DNA of 64,000 bases from Planctomycetales bacterium. GTDB lineage: Bacteria > Planctomycetota > Planctomycetia > Isosphaerales > Isosphaeraceae. Position 1 is the first letter of the stretch, and every line of letters begins with the position of its first letter. Both the position numbers and the translations under genes were made by a program. Shown here piece by piece: positions 9,264-20,000 of this stretch. Below the pieces are notes generated by a model. It was not told the origin of the DNA. It saw only the letters and a program-made list of their open reading frames with translations, and did not search any database. The stretch is from contig DAIDKV010000184.1 of the NCBI GenBank assembly GCA_027449865.1, positions 31,510 through 95,509 of the forward strand. Reading direction: 5' to 3'.

Positions 9264-9554
9264 ATGATCTGCGTCGCCGTCACCTACGTCATCAAGGAAG
9301 GACATGAAGCCGAGGCCATCGAACTGTTCGAACGGCTGACCGAGGCCACTCGCGCCGAGTCAGGCTGCCGGATGTACCTCGCACATCGGTCGACGACCGA
9401 CCCACGCCGCTTCTTCCTCTACGAACAATACGACGACCAGGCCGCGCTCGATGCCCACCGCGCGGCTCCGCACTTCGAGCGATACGCCAAGCAAGGACTC
9501 TTCTCAATCCTCGAAACACGGATGCCAGAGCTTTACGCTCCACTCGAAGGCTGA
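9264..9554 (+). CDS. ABM-domain monooxygenase (YgiN-like)
   Basis: A 96-residue antibiotic-biosynthesis-monooxygenase fold protein, normal in length for the family. It runs from VTYVIKEGHEAEAIELF through the conserved ESGCRMY and FFLYEQYDD segments to HFERYAK. Such dimeric ferredoxin-like proteins oxidise quinols or small aromatics, or act as heme-handling or signalling folds, so the substrate is unknown. A GAGGAG ribosome site precedes the ATG. A strong hairpin follows the gene. Confidence 0.9.
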   Translation: MICVAVTYVIKEGHEAEAIELFERLTEATRAESGCRMYLAHRSTTDPRRFFLYEQYDDQAALDAHRAAPHFERYAKQGLFSILETRMPELYAPLEG

Positions 9555-9565
9555 GCGCGCACGAA

Positions 9566-9601
9566 GGCCCCGGGCCGATGCCATGTCCGGCGCCCGGGGC
9601 C
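9566..9601. terminator. GC-rich hairpin between convergent genes
   Basis: The arm GGCCCCGGGC at 9566-9575 pairs perfectly with GCCCGGGGCC at 9592-9601 across a 16-base loop. It sits between the convergent monooxygenase and low-complexity protein genes, where a bidirectional terminator is expected. There is no long T run, so its strength as an intrinsic terminator is uncertain. Confidence 0.6.
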
Positions 9602-9625
9602 GTCGTGAAGCTTCTCGCGACTCGA

Positions 9626-10567
9626 TCAGTACGGATACGGCCCCGCCGTGTAACTGCCGGGGGTCGTGTAGGTCGTGTTGCCGTACGTCGTGTATCCCGA
9701 GGGATACGACCCATACGAACTGTTGTAGCCACCATAAGGACTCGCCGGGTAGACGACCCGATTACGACGTCCGAAAAGGCCGCGACGGGTCGGCGTGTAC
9801 CGGGGCACCATGTAGGTGGTCGGATAGGCCGTGGTGGCGCCATAGGCATAGGGCATGGCATTGTATCCAGAGTATCCCGGCGCGTTGTAGGTCGCATAGG
9901 GAAGCCCGGCGGTGCCCGCGTAGTAATAGCCGGGCGTCATCGTGGTTCCCATCGGGTTGACCGCGTTGTACGTCTCCATGCCGGGCATCAGCCGGCCAGC
10001 GTAACCCGGAGTCGCGGCCGTCGAGGTGCCCGGATAAATCCCCTGGTTGGCAAGCCCAGGGGTGTAGGTCTGCCCGGGTGTCCCGACCGCCGCATGGTTC
10101 ATCCCAGCCCCGTTCCCACTGGCGGGCGGAGGGACCACGTTGCCATTGCCGATAACCGGAGACATGCTTGCCGGCTGATTTGAGACTCCACGAGACTCCA
10201 CCGGACTTTTGAAGCCTCCGGGAACCGTCGTGTTTCCCCCCTGGACCGCTGTTTCTGAGGGGGAAACCACGGAACCAGGGATCGCTGTGGTGGTGCCGGC
10301 GCCCATAACGCCGCCCGGCACGGTGGCCGGACCGGCCGGAGCCGCCGTGTTCACGCCCGGAACCGCCGGGTTGGCGGCGGGAATCCCCTTCGCCTCGGCC
10401 TGCCCGTTGGCCTTCCGCGCCAGGTTGTTCGGCGCGGTCACCAGCGTACCGTTCTCAACCGTCCCCACCGTCGCCGGACCACCACCCTGGCCATAAGCCA
10501 GACCACCACTCCCAGCAAGGTAAGCCGCCGTCACGACCAAAGCCAGTTCTATGCTTTTGTTTCTCAT
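9626..10567 (-). CDS. Secreted low-complexity Gly/Tyr/Pro/Thr-rich protein
   Basis: A 313-residue product with a signal peptide (about 1-26, ending GGLAYGQ). The rest is low complexity: a Gly/Ala/Pro/Val/Thr-rich half with repeated TxPG turns (GVNTAAP, TVPGG, AIPGS), then a tyrosine-rich tail with YNAPGYSGYNAM and SYGSYPSGY. A short basic patch RRGLFGRRNR interrupts the tail. No enzyme motif is present. A surface or envelope structural role is plausible but unproven. It lies downstream of the DUF1501 gene on the same strand with a 245-base gap. Confidence 0.75.
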   Translation of the reverse strand: MRNKSIELALVVTAAYLAGSGGLAYGQGGGPATVGTVENGTLVTAPNNLARKANGQAEAKGIPAANPAVPGVNTAAPAGPATVPGGVMGAGTTTAIPGSVVSPSETAVQGGNTTVPGGFKSPVESRGVSNQPASMSPVIGNGNVVPPPASGNGAGMNHAAVGTPGQTYTPGLANQGIYPGTSTAATPGYAGRLMPGMETYNAVNPMGTTMTPGYYYAGTAGLPYATYNAPGYSGYNAMPYAYGATTAYPTTYMVPRYTPTRRGLFGRRNRVVYPASPYGGYNSSYGSYPSGYTTYGNTTYTTPGSYTAGPYPY

Positions 10568-10812
10568 TGTTGATCCTCACATTTCTCGATCCTTCCGACG
10601 CCCGGGAGTCGGCCCGTGGCGTGACCATCCCTTCCCGATCGGCAACCGGGAAGGGCCTCGCAAAGGCGACGGTCGCCGCGCCACGAGTTCCGAGAGGATC
10701 GCGGCGAGGAAGGGCCGGCACGAATCTCAGGCCGGAAGGACCAGGGTCGTTCTTACCAACTGTCGAGCAAACCGTGCGCCGGTGGCGCGGTTCTGCCGGT
10801 CGTCCGGGAAGA

Positions 10813-12252
10813 TCAGGAGAGAATCTCGCGGACCACCTCACCGTGGACATCGGTCAGGCGGAAGTCTCGGCCGGCATATCGGTAAGTGAGCCGGGTGTGA
10901 TCGAAGCCGAGGAGGTGAAGGATTGTCGCGTGCAGGTCGTGGATGTGGACCGGCTTCTCGACGGCTCGATAGCCGAACTCGTCGGTGGCGCCGTGGACGT
11001 GCCCGCCGCGGACGCCACCACCGGCGAGCCAGATCGAGAAGCCCCAGTGGTTGTGGTCGCGTCCGAGTGCCGGTTTACCTCCAGCGAGTTCGACGGCGGG
11101 CGTTCGGCCGAACTCGCCGCCGCAGATGACCAGCGTCTCCTCGAACAGCCCGCGCTGCTTGAGGTCGGTCAGAAGCGCGGCGATCGCGCGGTCGCACTGG
11201 CCGGCGAGGGCTCGATGATTCTCGGCGATGTGGTCGTGGGCGTCCCAGGGCTGGACGTCGCCGTGGTAGAGCTGGACGAATCGGACGCCCCGCTCGATCA
11301 GCCGGCGTGCAATCAAGAGCTGCCGCGCCTGGATGCCGGGACCGTACGCCTCGCGGACCGACTCCGGCTCACGCTCGATGTCGAAGGCGTCGGTGGCGGC
11401 CATCTGCATCCGGTAGGCGAGCTCGAAACTGGCGATCCGGGCCTCGAGTGCGTCGTCCTCAGCGCGGGGGGCCTGATGCCGACGGTTCAGCTCGGCGAGC
11501 AGGTCGAGCTGCCTGCGCTGGTCGCGTCGCGAGATCCAGCCGTTCTGAATGTTGTCGATCAGGTCCTCGGCCCGTTCCTTGCGGGTGTCGATGTACGTCC
11601 CCTGGTAGACGCCGGGCAGGAACGCCGACTTCCAGTTGGAGACATCCGCCACCGGTAACCCCGGGCACATCGCGAGGAAACCAGGCAGGTTGGCGTTTTC
11701 GGTCCCCATCCCGTAGGTGATCCACGAGCCAAGACTCGGGCGCGAGAGCCGCTCGTCGCCACAGTTCATCAATCGCATCGACTGTTCATGATTCGGCGTG
11801 TTCGCATGCATCGACCGGATGATGCAGAGGTCGTCGGCGTGACGAGCGGTCTGCTCGAAAATCTCGCTGATCTCCAGACCGCTCTGACCGTATTTTCGGA
11901 ACCGAAACGGCGAGGGCAACGCCGTACCCGTCCTGCGCTCCGTGGTCAAATTCCCCCGCGGAAGGGTCTTCCCCTCGTATCGCTTCAGCAACGGCTTGGG
12001 GTCGAAGGTGTCGACCTGCGACGGCCCACCGTTCAAATAAATATGAATAACTCGCTTGACTTTCGCCGCGAAGTGCGGCCGGCGCGGGGCCAGTGGATGA
12101 TCGACCGGGGCACGACCACCGACGAGATCGGCGGCAGCCAGCTCGCCCACGTCGCCCAGGACGCCGAGAAGCCCCAGCATTCCCATCCCCGTGCCCATCC
12201 GGCCGAGGGCTTCGCGTCGCGTCGTTCTCGCCGGACCAGGATGGGGATACAT
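10813..12252 (-). CDS. DUF1501 domain protein, Tat-type signal
   Basis: A 479-residue alkaline-phosphatase-superfamily-like protein typical of planctomycetes. The N-terminus TTRREALGRMGTGMGMLGLL is a twin-arginine-like signal. The body starts VKRVIHIYLNGGPSQVDTFDPKP, the hallmark of DUF1501, and ends with FDHTRLTYRYAGRDFRLTDV, where HTRLTYRY is the family C-terminal motif. An AGAGGAG ribosome site lies 7 bases before the ATG. It starts only 19 bases after the stop of the DUF1549/DUF1553 cytochrome gene, the usual pairing in this phylum. These pairs are thought to process sulfated polysaccharides or related substrates outside the cytoplasm, but no activity is established. Confidence 0.93.
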   Translation of the reverse strand: MYPHPGPARTTRREALGRMGTGMGMLGLLGVLGDVGELAAADLVGGRAPVDHPLAPRRPHFAAKVKRVIHIYLNGGPSQVDTFDPKPLLKRYEGKTLPRGNLTTERRTGTALPSPFRFRKYGQSGLEISEIFEQTARHADDLCIIRSMHANTPNHEQSMRLMNCGDERLSRPSLGSWITYGMGTENANLPGFLAMCPGLPVADVSNWKSAFLPGVYQGTYIDTRKERAEDLIDNIQNGWISRRDQRRQLDLLAELNRRHQAPRAEDDALEARIASFELAYRMQMAATDAFDIEREPESVREAYGPGIQARQLLIARRLIERGVRFVQLYHGDVQPWDAHDHIAENHRALAGQCDRAIAALLTDLKQRGLFEETLVICGGEFGRTPAVELAGGKPALGRDHNHWGFSIWLAGGGVRGGHVHGATDEFGYRAVEKPVHIHDLHATILHLLGFDHTRLTYRYAGRDFRLTDVHGEVVREILS

Positions 12253-12271
12253 GGCCGTCTCCTCTTTGTGA

Positions 12272-15088
12272 TCAGTCGATGAACAGAAATTCGTTCGTCA
12301 TGAGCAGCACCTGTGCAAGCTGCTCCCATCGAGAGAGTTTCGAGGTTGGATCGGGGGTGTCGAGGAACCGCTCCGCAGACCTGGATTCGTCGGGAGTCGG
12401 GGCGCGGCCGAGGGCCTCGCGATAGAGGGCGGCGACCCTGTCGGGCGCCCTCGACGACCGGGCGGCCAGGGCGCGGGCCTGCTCGATCGTGAACGGGGCG
12501 TTCATGCCGAAGAGAGCCTGCTGCGGAACCGTCGTTCTCGGGCGGCGCTCGGCCGACTGGTCGGGGCTGGCGAAGTCGAAGGCGCGGAAGACCGTCGGAA
12601 GGCTCTGACGGTCGACCAGGCCGTAAAGGGTCCGCCGGCGGTTGGCCGGATCGCCGGCCACGTCGGTTGACCGACCTCCCATCTGGCTGTCGAGTCGGCC
12701 CGAGGCGAGGAGCATCGCGTCTCGCATCGCCTCGAAGTCGAGCCTGCGCCGCGATTGCCGCCAGAGGAGGCGGTTCTCCGGGTCGATCTTCCGGCCCTCA
12801 GGGCGATCGCGGCTCGACTGGGCGTACGCCCGAGACAGGACGATCGTCCGGTGCAAATTCTTGATCGACCATCCGCCGTCGATCAGCCGGGCGGCGAGGA
12901 AGTCGAGCAATTCGGGGTGAGTCGGCGGGGTGCTTCGCGTGCCGAAGTCGCTCGGCGTGGCGACCATCGGCTCGCCGAAGTGGTGCATCCAGACCCGGTT
13001 GGCGATCACCCGGGCCGTGATCGGATTCTCGGGCGAGGCGATCGCGCGGGCGAGGTCGATCCGGCCACTGCCATTCGGGAACGGACGCCGCGAGTCCCCG
13101 GCAAGAATTCGCAAGAACCGCCGAGGAACGCGATCTCCCGGCTGCCCCGGATTGCCGCGGACGAAGATCCGGGGATCGTGGGGAGACTCGGCGTCGCGAA
13201 GGATCATCGCCCTCGGCCGGGCGTCGGGCGCCTCGACCGCCATCCGATCCAGCTCGCCGAGCATCTTGCCATACGCGTCCTTCTCACCTCGCGACATGTA
13301 ATAATACGTCTGACTCTCGGGAAACGACGCCGGGCCCTCACGGTCGGCAAGAATCGCGCGGAGGGGCGCGATCGCCGGGTCGTCGGAGGCGGTGATGGTT
13401 GTCGGACCCTTTCGAGCCTCGTCATCGACGCGACGGATCAGCTCGCCGTAGACGCGGGCCACGTCGGCTCTCGTCTGGACGGTCGCCTTCGCCAGCGCCT
13501 CGGCGACGATCGGGTTGAGCCGCGCGGGCGCCCGAGTTCGCCAGCGATCGATCGCGGAGCGGGCCTTCGCCGCGAGGTCGGTGGGCTCGATCGCCATCAG
13601 GTCGTGCCAGGGCCCGAAGATCGGATCTTCGGGCCTTGCCCGCTCGCGGAGAAATCGCCGCCACCGCGCGACGATCTGCGGGCGAAGGTCATCGGGAGCC
13701 AGCGAGCGGAAGAAAATCGCGGTCTCCAGCGGGTCGGGCGGGGTCGTCGCGACATGGACCAGATAATCGGGCGTCCGCCGCCTCGCCTCTCCGGAAAGCT
13801 CCTCGTACTGATGGCCGAGGAACGCCCGGATCTCGGCTCGCTTCGCCTCGGCCTTCTTCTCAAACGCATTGGTGGGACGGCCCGGATCGCGGCCATCGAT
13901 GGGCGGAAGTTCCATCGGCGCCTCGGAACTGGCGAAGACACCGTAGAGCGCGTAATAGTCGGCCGTCGGAATGGCGTCGTACTTGTGATCGTGGCATCGG
14001 GCACAGGCAACCGTCAGCCCAAGGAACCCCCGAGTCACCACGTCGATCCGGTCGTCAATCTGATCGTGGAGGTTGTTGTCGAACCCCTTGCCAAGCGTGA
14101 GGAACCCCATCGCGGCCAGCCGCCAGGGCCGATCGGCCGGCGCAGCGACGTCCGCGGCGATCTGGTCGACGATGAACTGATCGAAGGGGAGATCCTCGTT
14201 GAAGGCACGAATCACGTAGTCGCGATAGGTATACGCGAACGGCCGGACGCGGTCGTGGCCAAACATCAGGACGCCGTCCTTGGTATCGGCGTACCGGGCG
14301 ACGTCAAGCCAGTGCCGCGCCCAGCGCTCGCCGTACCTCGGCGAGGCCAGCAATCGATCCACCACCCGGGCCTCGGCGTCCGGCTCGCGGTCGGCCTCGA
14401 ACGCCTCGATCTCGTCGAGAGTCGGCGGGAGGCCGACCAGGTCGAACGCGACCCGACGGAGCCAGGTCCGGCGATCGGCCGGGGGCGATGGAGTCAGGCC
14501 GGCCGCCTCCAGCCGGGCCAGGACGAACCGGTCAACGGGCGTCGCCGGCCAGTCGGCATCCCTCACCCGCGGCGGGACCGGACGCCGGATCGGCCGATAG
14601 GCCCAGTGCGACCGGGCCGCCTCGAAATCGATCCCGCCCCGACGGATCGCCCCCGCCTCAACCGCATGAGGCATCGCCGCGCCCGAGCGGACCCATAGCT
14701 CCAGCGCCTCGATCGAAGCACCCGGCAACTTCTGCTTCGGCGGCATCCGGGTCTGGTCGTCGTCGTAGCGGACCGCCCGGATCAGAAGACTGGCCTCGAG
14801 ATCCCCAGGAACCACCGCCGGCCCCGAGTCGCCTCCGCGAGACATCCCCTCGGCCGTGTCGAGCCGGAGGCCCCCCTTCAACGACTTCGCCCCGGCCGAA
14901 TGACACCGGTAACAATGGTCGACCAGCACCGGCCGAACCCTCGCCTCGAAGAAGTCGGTCGGCAAGGCACCCGGGCTCTCACCGGCCACCGCCAACCCGG
15001 GAGCCACCGCCAGCGTCGCGGCCATCGCCCAGCGCCTCACGGTGCTCCTCGCCAGGCGCCCCCATCTCTCGCCGGCCTCTCGCATCAT
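12272..15088 (-). CDS. PSD1-type cytochrome c domain protein (DUF1549/DUF1553)
   Basis: A 938-residue exported protein. After a signal segment comes a cytochrome c-like domain with one haem motif, CYRCH. The DUF1549 domain contains RWARHWLDVARYADTKD and CARCHDHKYDAIP, and the DUF1553 domain has RVIANRVWMHHFG and ends ATLL-type with a MTNEFLFID tail. The ATG at 15088 is favoured by a GGGAGGGG ribosome site; an in-frame ATG at 15115 would add nine residues. It is the first gene of a two-gene operon with DUF1501. Planctomycete genomes carry dozens of such pairs; the likely role is an exported redox or hydrolytic function on polymers. Confidence 0.93.
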   Translation of the reverse strand: MMREAGERWGRLARSTVRRWAMAATLAVAPGLAVAGESPGALPTDFFEARVRPVLVDHCYRCHSAGAKSLKGGLRLDTAEGMSRGGDSGPAVVPGDLEASLLIRAVRYDDDQTRMPPKQKLPGASIEALELWVRSGAAMPHAVEAGAIRRGGIDFEAARSHWAYRPIRRPVPPRVRDADWPATPVDRFVLARLEAAGLTPSPPADRRTWLRRVAFDLVGLPPTLDEIEAFEADREPDAEARVVDRLLASPRYGERWARHWLDVARYADTKDGVLMFGHDRVRPFAYTYRDYVIRAFNEDLPFDQFIVDQIAADVAAPADRPWRLAAMGFLTLGKGFDNNLHDQIDDRIDVVTRGFLGLTVACARCHDHKYDAIPTADYYALYGVFASSEAPMELPPIDGRDPGRPTNAFEKKAEAKRAEIRAFLGHQYEELSGEARRRTPDYLVHVATTPPDPLETAIFFRSLAPDDLRPQIVARWRRFLRERARPEDPIFGPWHDLMAIEPTDLAAKARSAIDRWRTRAPARLNPIVAEALAKATVQTRADVARVYGELIRRVDDEARKGPTTITASDDPAIAPLRAILADREGPASFPESQTYYYMSRGEKDAYGKMLGELDRMAVEAPDARPRAMILRDAESPHDPRIFVRGNPGQPGDRVPRRFLRILAGDSRRPFPNGSGRIDLARAIASPENPITARVIANRVWMHHFGEPMVATPSDFGTRSTPPTHPELLDFLAARLIDGGWSIKNLHRTIVLSRAYAQSSRDRPEGRKIDPENRLLWRQSRRRLDFEAMRDAMLLASGRLDSQMGGRSTDVAGDPANRRRTLYGLVDRQSLPTVFRAFDFASPDQSAERRPRTTVPQQALFGMNAPFTIEQARALAARSSRAPDRVAALYREALGRAPTPDESRSAERFLDTPDPTSKLSRWEQLAQVLLMTNEFLFID

Positions 15089-15261
15089 CCCGGCCCCTCC
15101 CCACGTGTTAAACATCTCTCCGATTATTCCCGCAGGAGCAAGGCCCGGCTGTCAAGCAATATCAGGAAGGATCGTGGTCGGCCGGCATGTCGGCCACAGC
15201 CCGACACCACAATAAACTCCATATCTTTACAGTTCAATATTCTCTTATACAACATCCGATC

Positions 15262-15291
15262 TTGACGCGGGCCGAAGATGGCGACTAGGAT
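15262..15291 (+). promoter_or_regulatory. Candidate sigma-70 promoter for the SbtA-like gene
   Basis: TTGACG at 15262-15267 and TAGGAT at 15286-15291 are separated by 18 bases and lie about 110 bases before the SbtA-like start codon, within an unusually AT-rich spacer (15190-15270). The match to the consensus is good for the -35 and moderate for the -10. Confidence 0.4.
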
Positions 15292-15401
15292 GAGGTGCCA
15301 TTTGACGGCCCTGACCCAGCCCCGAGACGCGGCGATATTCGCCGGCTTTCCGATGATGAGCCTCGGGGTGGCCGGAGTGCTTGAGCCGAAGGGAAAACGA
15401 G

Positions 15402-16940
15402 ATGCCATCCCGCGCGAGATGGGCGGTCGTTGCTTGCCTGCTGGCGGTTGCGACCGGGACCGTGGCGATCGCGGCCGACGGTCCGATCCGGGGCGAGGTT
15501 CAATCGATTGACCACGCGACGGCGCAGGCCGTCATTCGCGACGAGGCGTCGAAGCAGGACGTCACGGTGAACCTGTCGAGCCTGGCGCGTCCCTCGGCGT
15601 CGAGGTTGGGGAAGGTCATCGATCTCCGCGATTTGCGGCCCGGGACAAAGGTGGTCGTCCACGAGGGGGTGGTCGCCTCGGGCCTGGAGATCGACGAGGC
15701 ACGGCCGAAGCCGCGCGGGCCGATCCTCCGCGAGTTCTGGCACAACTTCACCCATAACCTGTTCAAGCCTCTGCTCTTGTTCTTCTACCTGGGGTTTCTG
15801 GTTCCGATCCTCAAGGTCGAGTTCGAGTTCCCCTACGCCATGTACCAGGCGCTGACGATTTATCTCCTGCTGGCGATCGGATGGCACGGCGGCGAGGAGC
15901 TGGCGAAGATCGACCCGTCGCTTTTCGGAAATGTCGCCGGGTTCATGGTCGTGGGATTCTTGACCAACCTCGGCATCGGCGTGCTTGCCTATGTCCTGCT
16001 CTCAGCGCTGACGCCCATGCGGCGGATCGACAGGGCGACGGTCGCCGGCTACTACGGTTCCGACTCGGCCGGAACGTTCGCCACCTGCGTCGGCGTGCTC
16101 GGGACAGTCGGGCTGCGATTCGACGCCTACATGCCGGTGATGCTCGCCGTGATGGAGATCCCTGGATGCCTGGTCGCCCTTTATCTGGTCGCCCGGCTCC
16201 GCCACCGTGGGATGGACGCGCTCGGCAACATGCCCGACGAACCCGGCCACGACCCCCAGGCCCGGCCGACCCCACCACCCGTCGGCGACCACGTTCCCAA
16301 CCGTCGCGAGCAGATCGACGAGGAAGTGCTGGAGCTCTCCATGGAGAAGCGGGAGCACCCCGAACGCGACGGTGACGAAGACCGTAACCCCAGCCAGAAA
16401 TCGCCCCTGATCACCCTTCGGCTGCTCCACGAAGTGCTGCTCAACCCGGGACTCTATCTCCTCTTCGGCGGCATCCTCATCGGAATGATCAGCCAGCTAC
16501 AGGGCGAGAAGGTCACCCGCGAGGACGACCATTTCTTCCTCAACCTGTTTCAGGGCGTCCTTTGCCTGTTCCTGCTCGAGATGGGCATGACCGCCTCTCG
16601 GAAAATGCGAGACCTCAAATCCGCCGGCCCCGTCTTCATCGCCTTCGGACTGATCGCCCCCGTCCTGTTCGCGACGATCGGTATCGCGGTCGCCCACACC
16701 TACGCCCACCTGACCCACACACCGTTCCTTCCCGGAAGCTATGTCCTCTTTGCCGTCCTCTGCGGAGCCGCCTCCTACATCGCCGTTCCCGCCGTCCAGC
16801 GCCTGGCGATCCCCGAGGCCAGCCCCACACTACCCCTCGCCGCTTCACTCGGACTGACCTTCTCCTGGAACGTCACCGTCGGCATCCCCATCTACATCGA
16901 GATCGCCAACGCGGTCATCGAACGGTTTCCGGTGGCATGA
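15402..16940 (+). CDS. SbtA-family sodium-dependent bicarbonate transporter with extracytoplasmic N-terminal extension
   Basis: A 512-residue protein. Residues 112-512 match the SbtA (DUF897) bicarbonate symporter layout: hydrophobic helices starting LFKPLLLFFYLGFLVPILKV, the half-repeat motif AGYYGSDSAGTFAT, a hydrophilic central loop at about 255-320, and a second half of helices. Residues 1-25 look like a signal peptide and residues 28-100 form a small soluble domain (GEVQSIDHATAQAVIRDEA and onward) that ordinary SbtA lacks. The ATG at 15402 follows a GAAGGGA ribosome site; a TTG seven codons earlier is possible. It is upstream of dabA and its partners, pointing to inorganic carbon uptake. 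No SbtB-type regulator is seen. Confidence 0.87.
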   Translation: MPSRARWAVVACLLAVATGTVAIAADGPIRGEVQSIDHATAQAVIRDEASKQDVTVNLSSLARPSASRLGKVIDLRDLRPGTKVVVHEGVVASGLEIDEARPKPRGPILREFWHNFTHNLFKPLLLFFYLGFLVPILKVEFEFPYAMYQALTIYLLLAIGWHGGEELAKIDPSLFGNVAGFMVVGFLTNLGIGVLAYVLLSALTPMRRIDRATVAGYYGSDSAGTFATCVGVLGTVGLRFDAYMPVMLAVMEIPGCLVALYLVARLRHRGMDALGNMPDEPGHDPQARPTPPPVGDHVPNRREQIDEEVLELSMEKREHPERDGDEDRNPSQKSPLITLRLLHEVLLNPGLYLLFGGILIGMISQLQGEKVTREDDHFFLNLFQGVLCLFLLEMGMTASRKMRDLKSAGPVFIAFGLIAPVLFATIGIAVAHTYAHLTHTPFLPGSYVLFAVLCGAASYIAVPAVQRLAIPEASPTLPLAASLGLTFSWNVTVGIPIYIEIANAVIERFPVA

Positions 16941-17050
16941 ATCGGTTTGGACTGGGTATCCAAGATTCAATATGTAATATCGATAATTTATATATAGTTT
17001 ATTCAAATGATTCATTAGGACCTAAGCTTTGTGTTCCCACGGAGTCCCGC
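16941..17050 (+). promoter_or_regulatory. AT-rich spacer before dabA
   Basis: About 110 bases, strikingly AT-rich between 16965 and 17035 (for example ATAATTTATATATAG). This is a likely site for a second promoter driving dabA apart from the transporter gene. TTGGAC at 16947 followed by TATGTA at 16971 is the best -35/-10-like pair, but it is weak. Confidence 0.35.
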
Positions 17051-20000
17051 ATGTCCGCGACATCGACGACGCCCGCGCCCGACGCCCTCGAAGGCGAGAA
17101 TCGGATGGATGACGAACTGGCCGAATCGATCGAGCATGCGGCCCATCTGCTGCCACAGCAGGGGCCGATCACCGTCTTTATCCACCACAATACCCTTCAC
17201 GCGCTGGAAGACCTGACGTTCGACCAGGCCCTTCGTCGCGGGGCGGAGGTCTTCGGCTGCCGGACCTATCTGGACGAGGATCGGTATCGCGACGAGTTGA
17301 TCCGGGGCCGAATTCGGTTCGACGAGCTGCGCGAAGTCCTCGCCGAAGACCTCGGCGCATCGGCCGATGATCCGGTGCCCGGGTTTGGGACGCGGCTCGA
17401 CCTTCGGCTGGCCATGCTCCAGGACCCGCTCCGGATCGGTCCGACCGAGGAACTCGTCTGGTACGTCGCCGAGTACGACGCACTCCGGCGGACCAGGCCT
17501 GAGGTCTCCTCGGCGACGCGAGCCCGGCTGATCGCCGAGACCCGGCGATGGGCGATGCGCGACCTTCGCCCCAACGGCCACGGCGACCCGATCGCTCGGC
17601 TGATCGGCCCAAACGGACCACCCGCCGCCCGGATCGAGGACTGGAGCGACGCCGAATGGGAGCAGTTCGCGCTCGGGGCACTCTGGCGAATCTGTGGCGA
17701 GGGCGTTCGCAACCTGCCGCCTCCGCCTGCCCCGACGCCGATGCCGGTCCGCCATCGCGACGTGCTTTTCCAGGCCACCGGCCACGACGCCGATGCGATG
17801 GTCCATCCGCCCCTGATTCGCCTGGTCGCCGCCTTCCTCGACCAGGGCCTGGCGGCCTGGACTCTCCCCGGTCGCGATCAGGGTTTCTTTTCGGCCTTTC
17901 TCGCACTCTATGCGAGACCGGGCCGATTGCCGGACCCCTGGCGGCGCGACCTCGCCATCGAACTGAGGCGGCTCATCCGAGACAGGGTTGAGCCACTCGA
18001 ATCCGTCCAGAGGTCGCTCGACGATCTCGGCGTGGGCCGCGACGAACGAGACGCCTTTCTCTCAGCGACACTCCTGGCCCTTCGCGGATGGGCCGGAATG
18101 ATCCAGCAGGTCGAGGAACGCAGCGATCGCGTCGTCCACCCGATCGCGCCGGGAAGCCTCGTCGAGTTCCTGGCCGCCCGACTGCTCATGGACCGCTTCG
18201 CCCTGGCGCAACTCGCCCGGGAGATCCTCGGATACGAGGGCCCACTCTCCGGGCTCCGCGAGGCGATCCGCCAACGAGCGTCCGGGCCGCGCGGGCCAAG
18301 CGTCGAGCAACGCGCGTTCCTGGTCTTCCAGCTCGCGCAGGTCTCAGGCGCCTCGCCCGACGTGCTCGACCGGCTCAACCCGGCGGGATGGGCCCAGCTT
18401 GTCGACGAGATCGAGAGGTTCGGCAGTCTCGATCGGCGTCGGGTCTTCCAACTGGCCTACGAGCGTCGGTTTCAAACCCGGGCGCTCGACGCCATCGCGA
18501 TCCACGCGAAGGATCCGGCACCGACGCCGGAGCATCCCCGGTTCCAGCTCATTTGCTGCCTCGACGACCGCGAGGAATCGTTTCGCCGGCACGTCGAGGA
18601 ACTGGCGCCGGACGCAGAGACCTTTGGGACAGCGGGCTTCTTCTCGGTCGCGATGTACTACCGAGGCGCGGACGACGCACACGCCGTTCCGCTCTGCCCG
18701 GCGGTGATCCGACCGCGACACTGGGTCGTCGAGCGACCGATCGACGAGGACGCGGGCGAATCCAGGCGCCGGCATTGGGGGCGTCGGCTCCTCGGAATGG
18801 CCTCGCACCAGATTCACACGGGGAGCCGATCGCTGGCGGGGGGAGCGCTGCTGGCCCCGATGGGGGTGCTGGCCTCGATCCCGCTGGTTGCCCGGACCCT
18901 CTTTCCGCGGCTGACCGCCCGGCTTCGGCAATCGCTCGGACGGATCGTACTGGACCCCCCGCGCACCCGGTTGCAGCTTGAGCGGACCACCCCCGAGCCG
19001 GGTCCCGAGGACGGCGGCATCGGCTTCACCGTCGATGAGATGGCCGAGATCGCCGAGAAGGTCCTCCGCGAGCTGGGACTGACGGATCGGTTCGCCCGGC
19101 TGGTCCTGATCGTCGGCCACGGCTCGTCGAGCCTGAACAACCCGCACGAATCGGCCTACGATTGTGGGGCCTGCGGGGGATCACGGGGCGGACCGAACGC
19201 CCGAGCCCTGGCACAGATCCTCAACGATCTTCGGGTTCGAGGGCTCCTGAGTGACCGCGGGCTCGCGATCCCGATCACGACCCGGTTCGTCGGCGGGATG
19301 CACAACACCAGCAGCGAGGAATTGATCCTCTTCGACGTCGACCGGCTCCCGGCCGATCACCGCGAGGACATGGTCGGCATCCGGGCGATCCTCGACCGGG
19401 CCCGCGAGCGAAACGCCCACGAGCGCTGCCGACGGTTTCTCTCAGCGCCCCTGACGCTGAGCTTCGCCGGGGCCTTGCAGCACGTCGAGGCCCGCGCTGA
19501 GGATCTCGGCCAGGCGCGTCCGGAATGCGGTCACGCCACCAACGCCATCATTCTCGTCGGACGTCGCGCTCGGACACGCGGCCTTTTCCTCGACCGGCGC
19601 GCGTTCCTGACCTCGTACGACCCCAGCCACGACGATCCTCTCGGCACCATCCTGGAGCGGATTCTCATGGCCGTCTTCCCGGTCTGCGCGGGGATCAACC
19701 TGGAGTATTACTTCTCGTCGGTGGACAACACCGGCTGGGGCGCGGGGACAAAACTCCCGCACAATATCACGGCGATGCTCGGCGTGATGGACGGCTACCA
19801 GAGTGACCTCCGAACCGGGCTCCCCTGGCAGATGGTCGAGCTTCACGAGCCGGTCCGGGCGCTCTTCGTGATCGAGACCCGCCCGGTGGTTTTGCTCCGC
19901 ATCCTCGGCCGCAACCCGGGCCTTCGGCGGCTCTGCGACAACCGATGGGTCGTCCTGGCCTCACTCGATCCCGAGACCCTCGAGCTTTCGACCTATCGCC

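Noticed and set aside
12755..14698. Long plus-strand open frame opposite the DUF1549/DUF1553 gene
   Set aside because: Its translation is Arg/Pro/Asp-rich with no domain, while the minus strand encodes a well-defined family across the same bases; long antisense frames are expected at this GC content.
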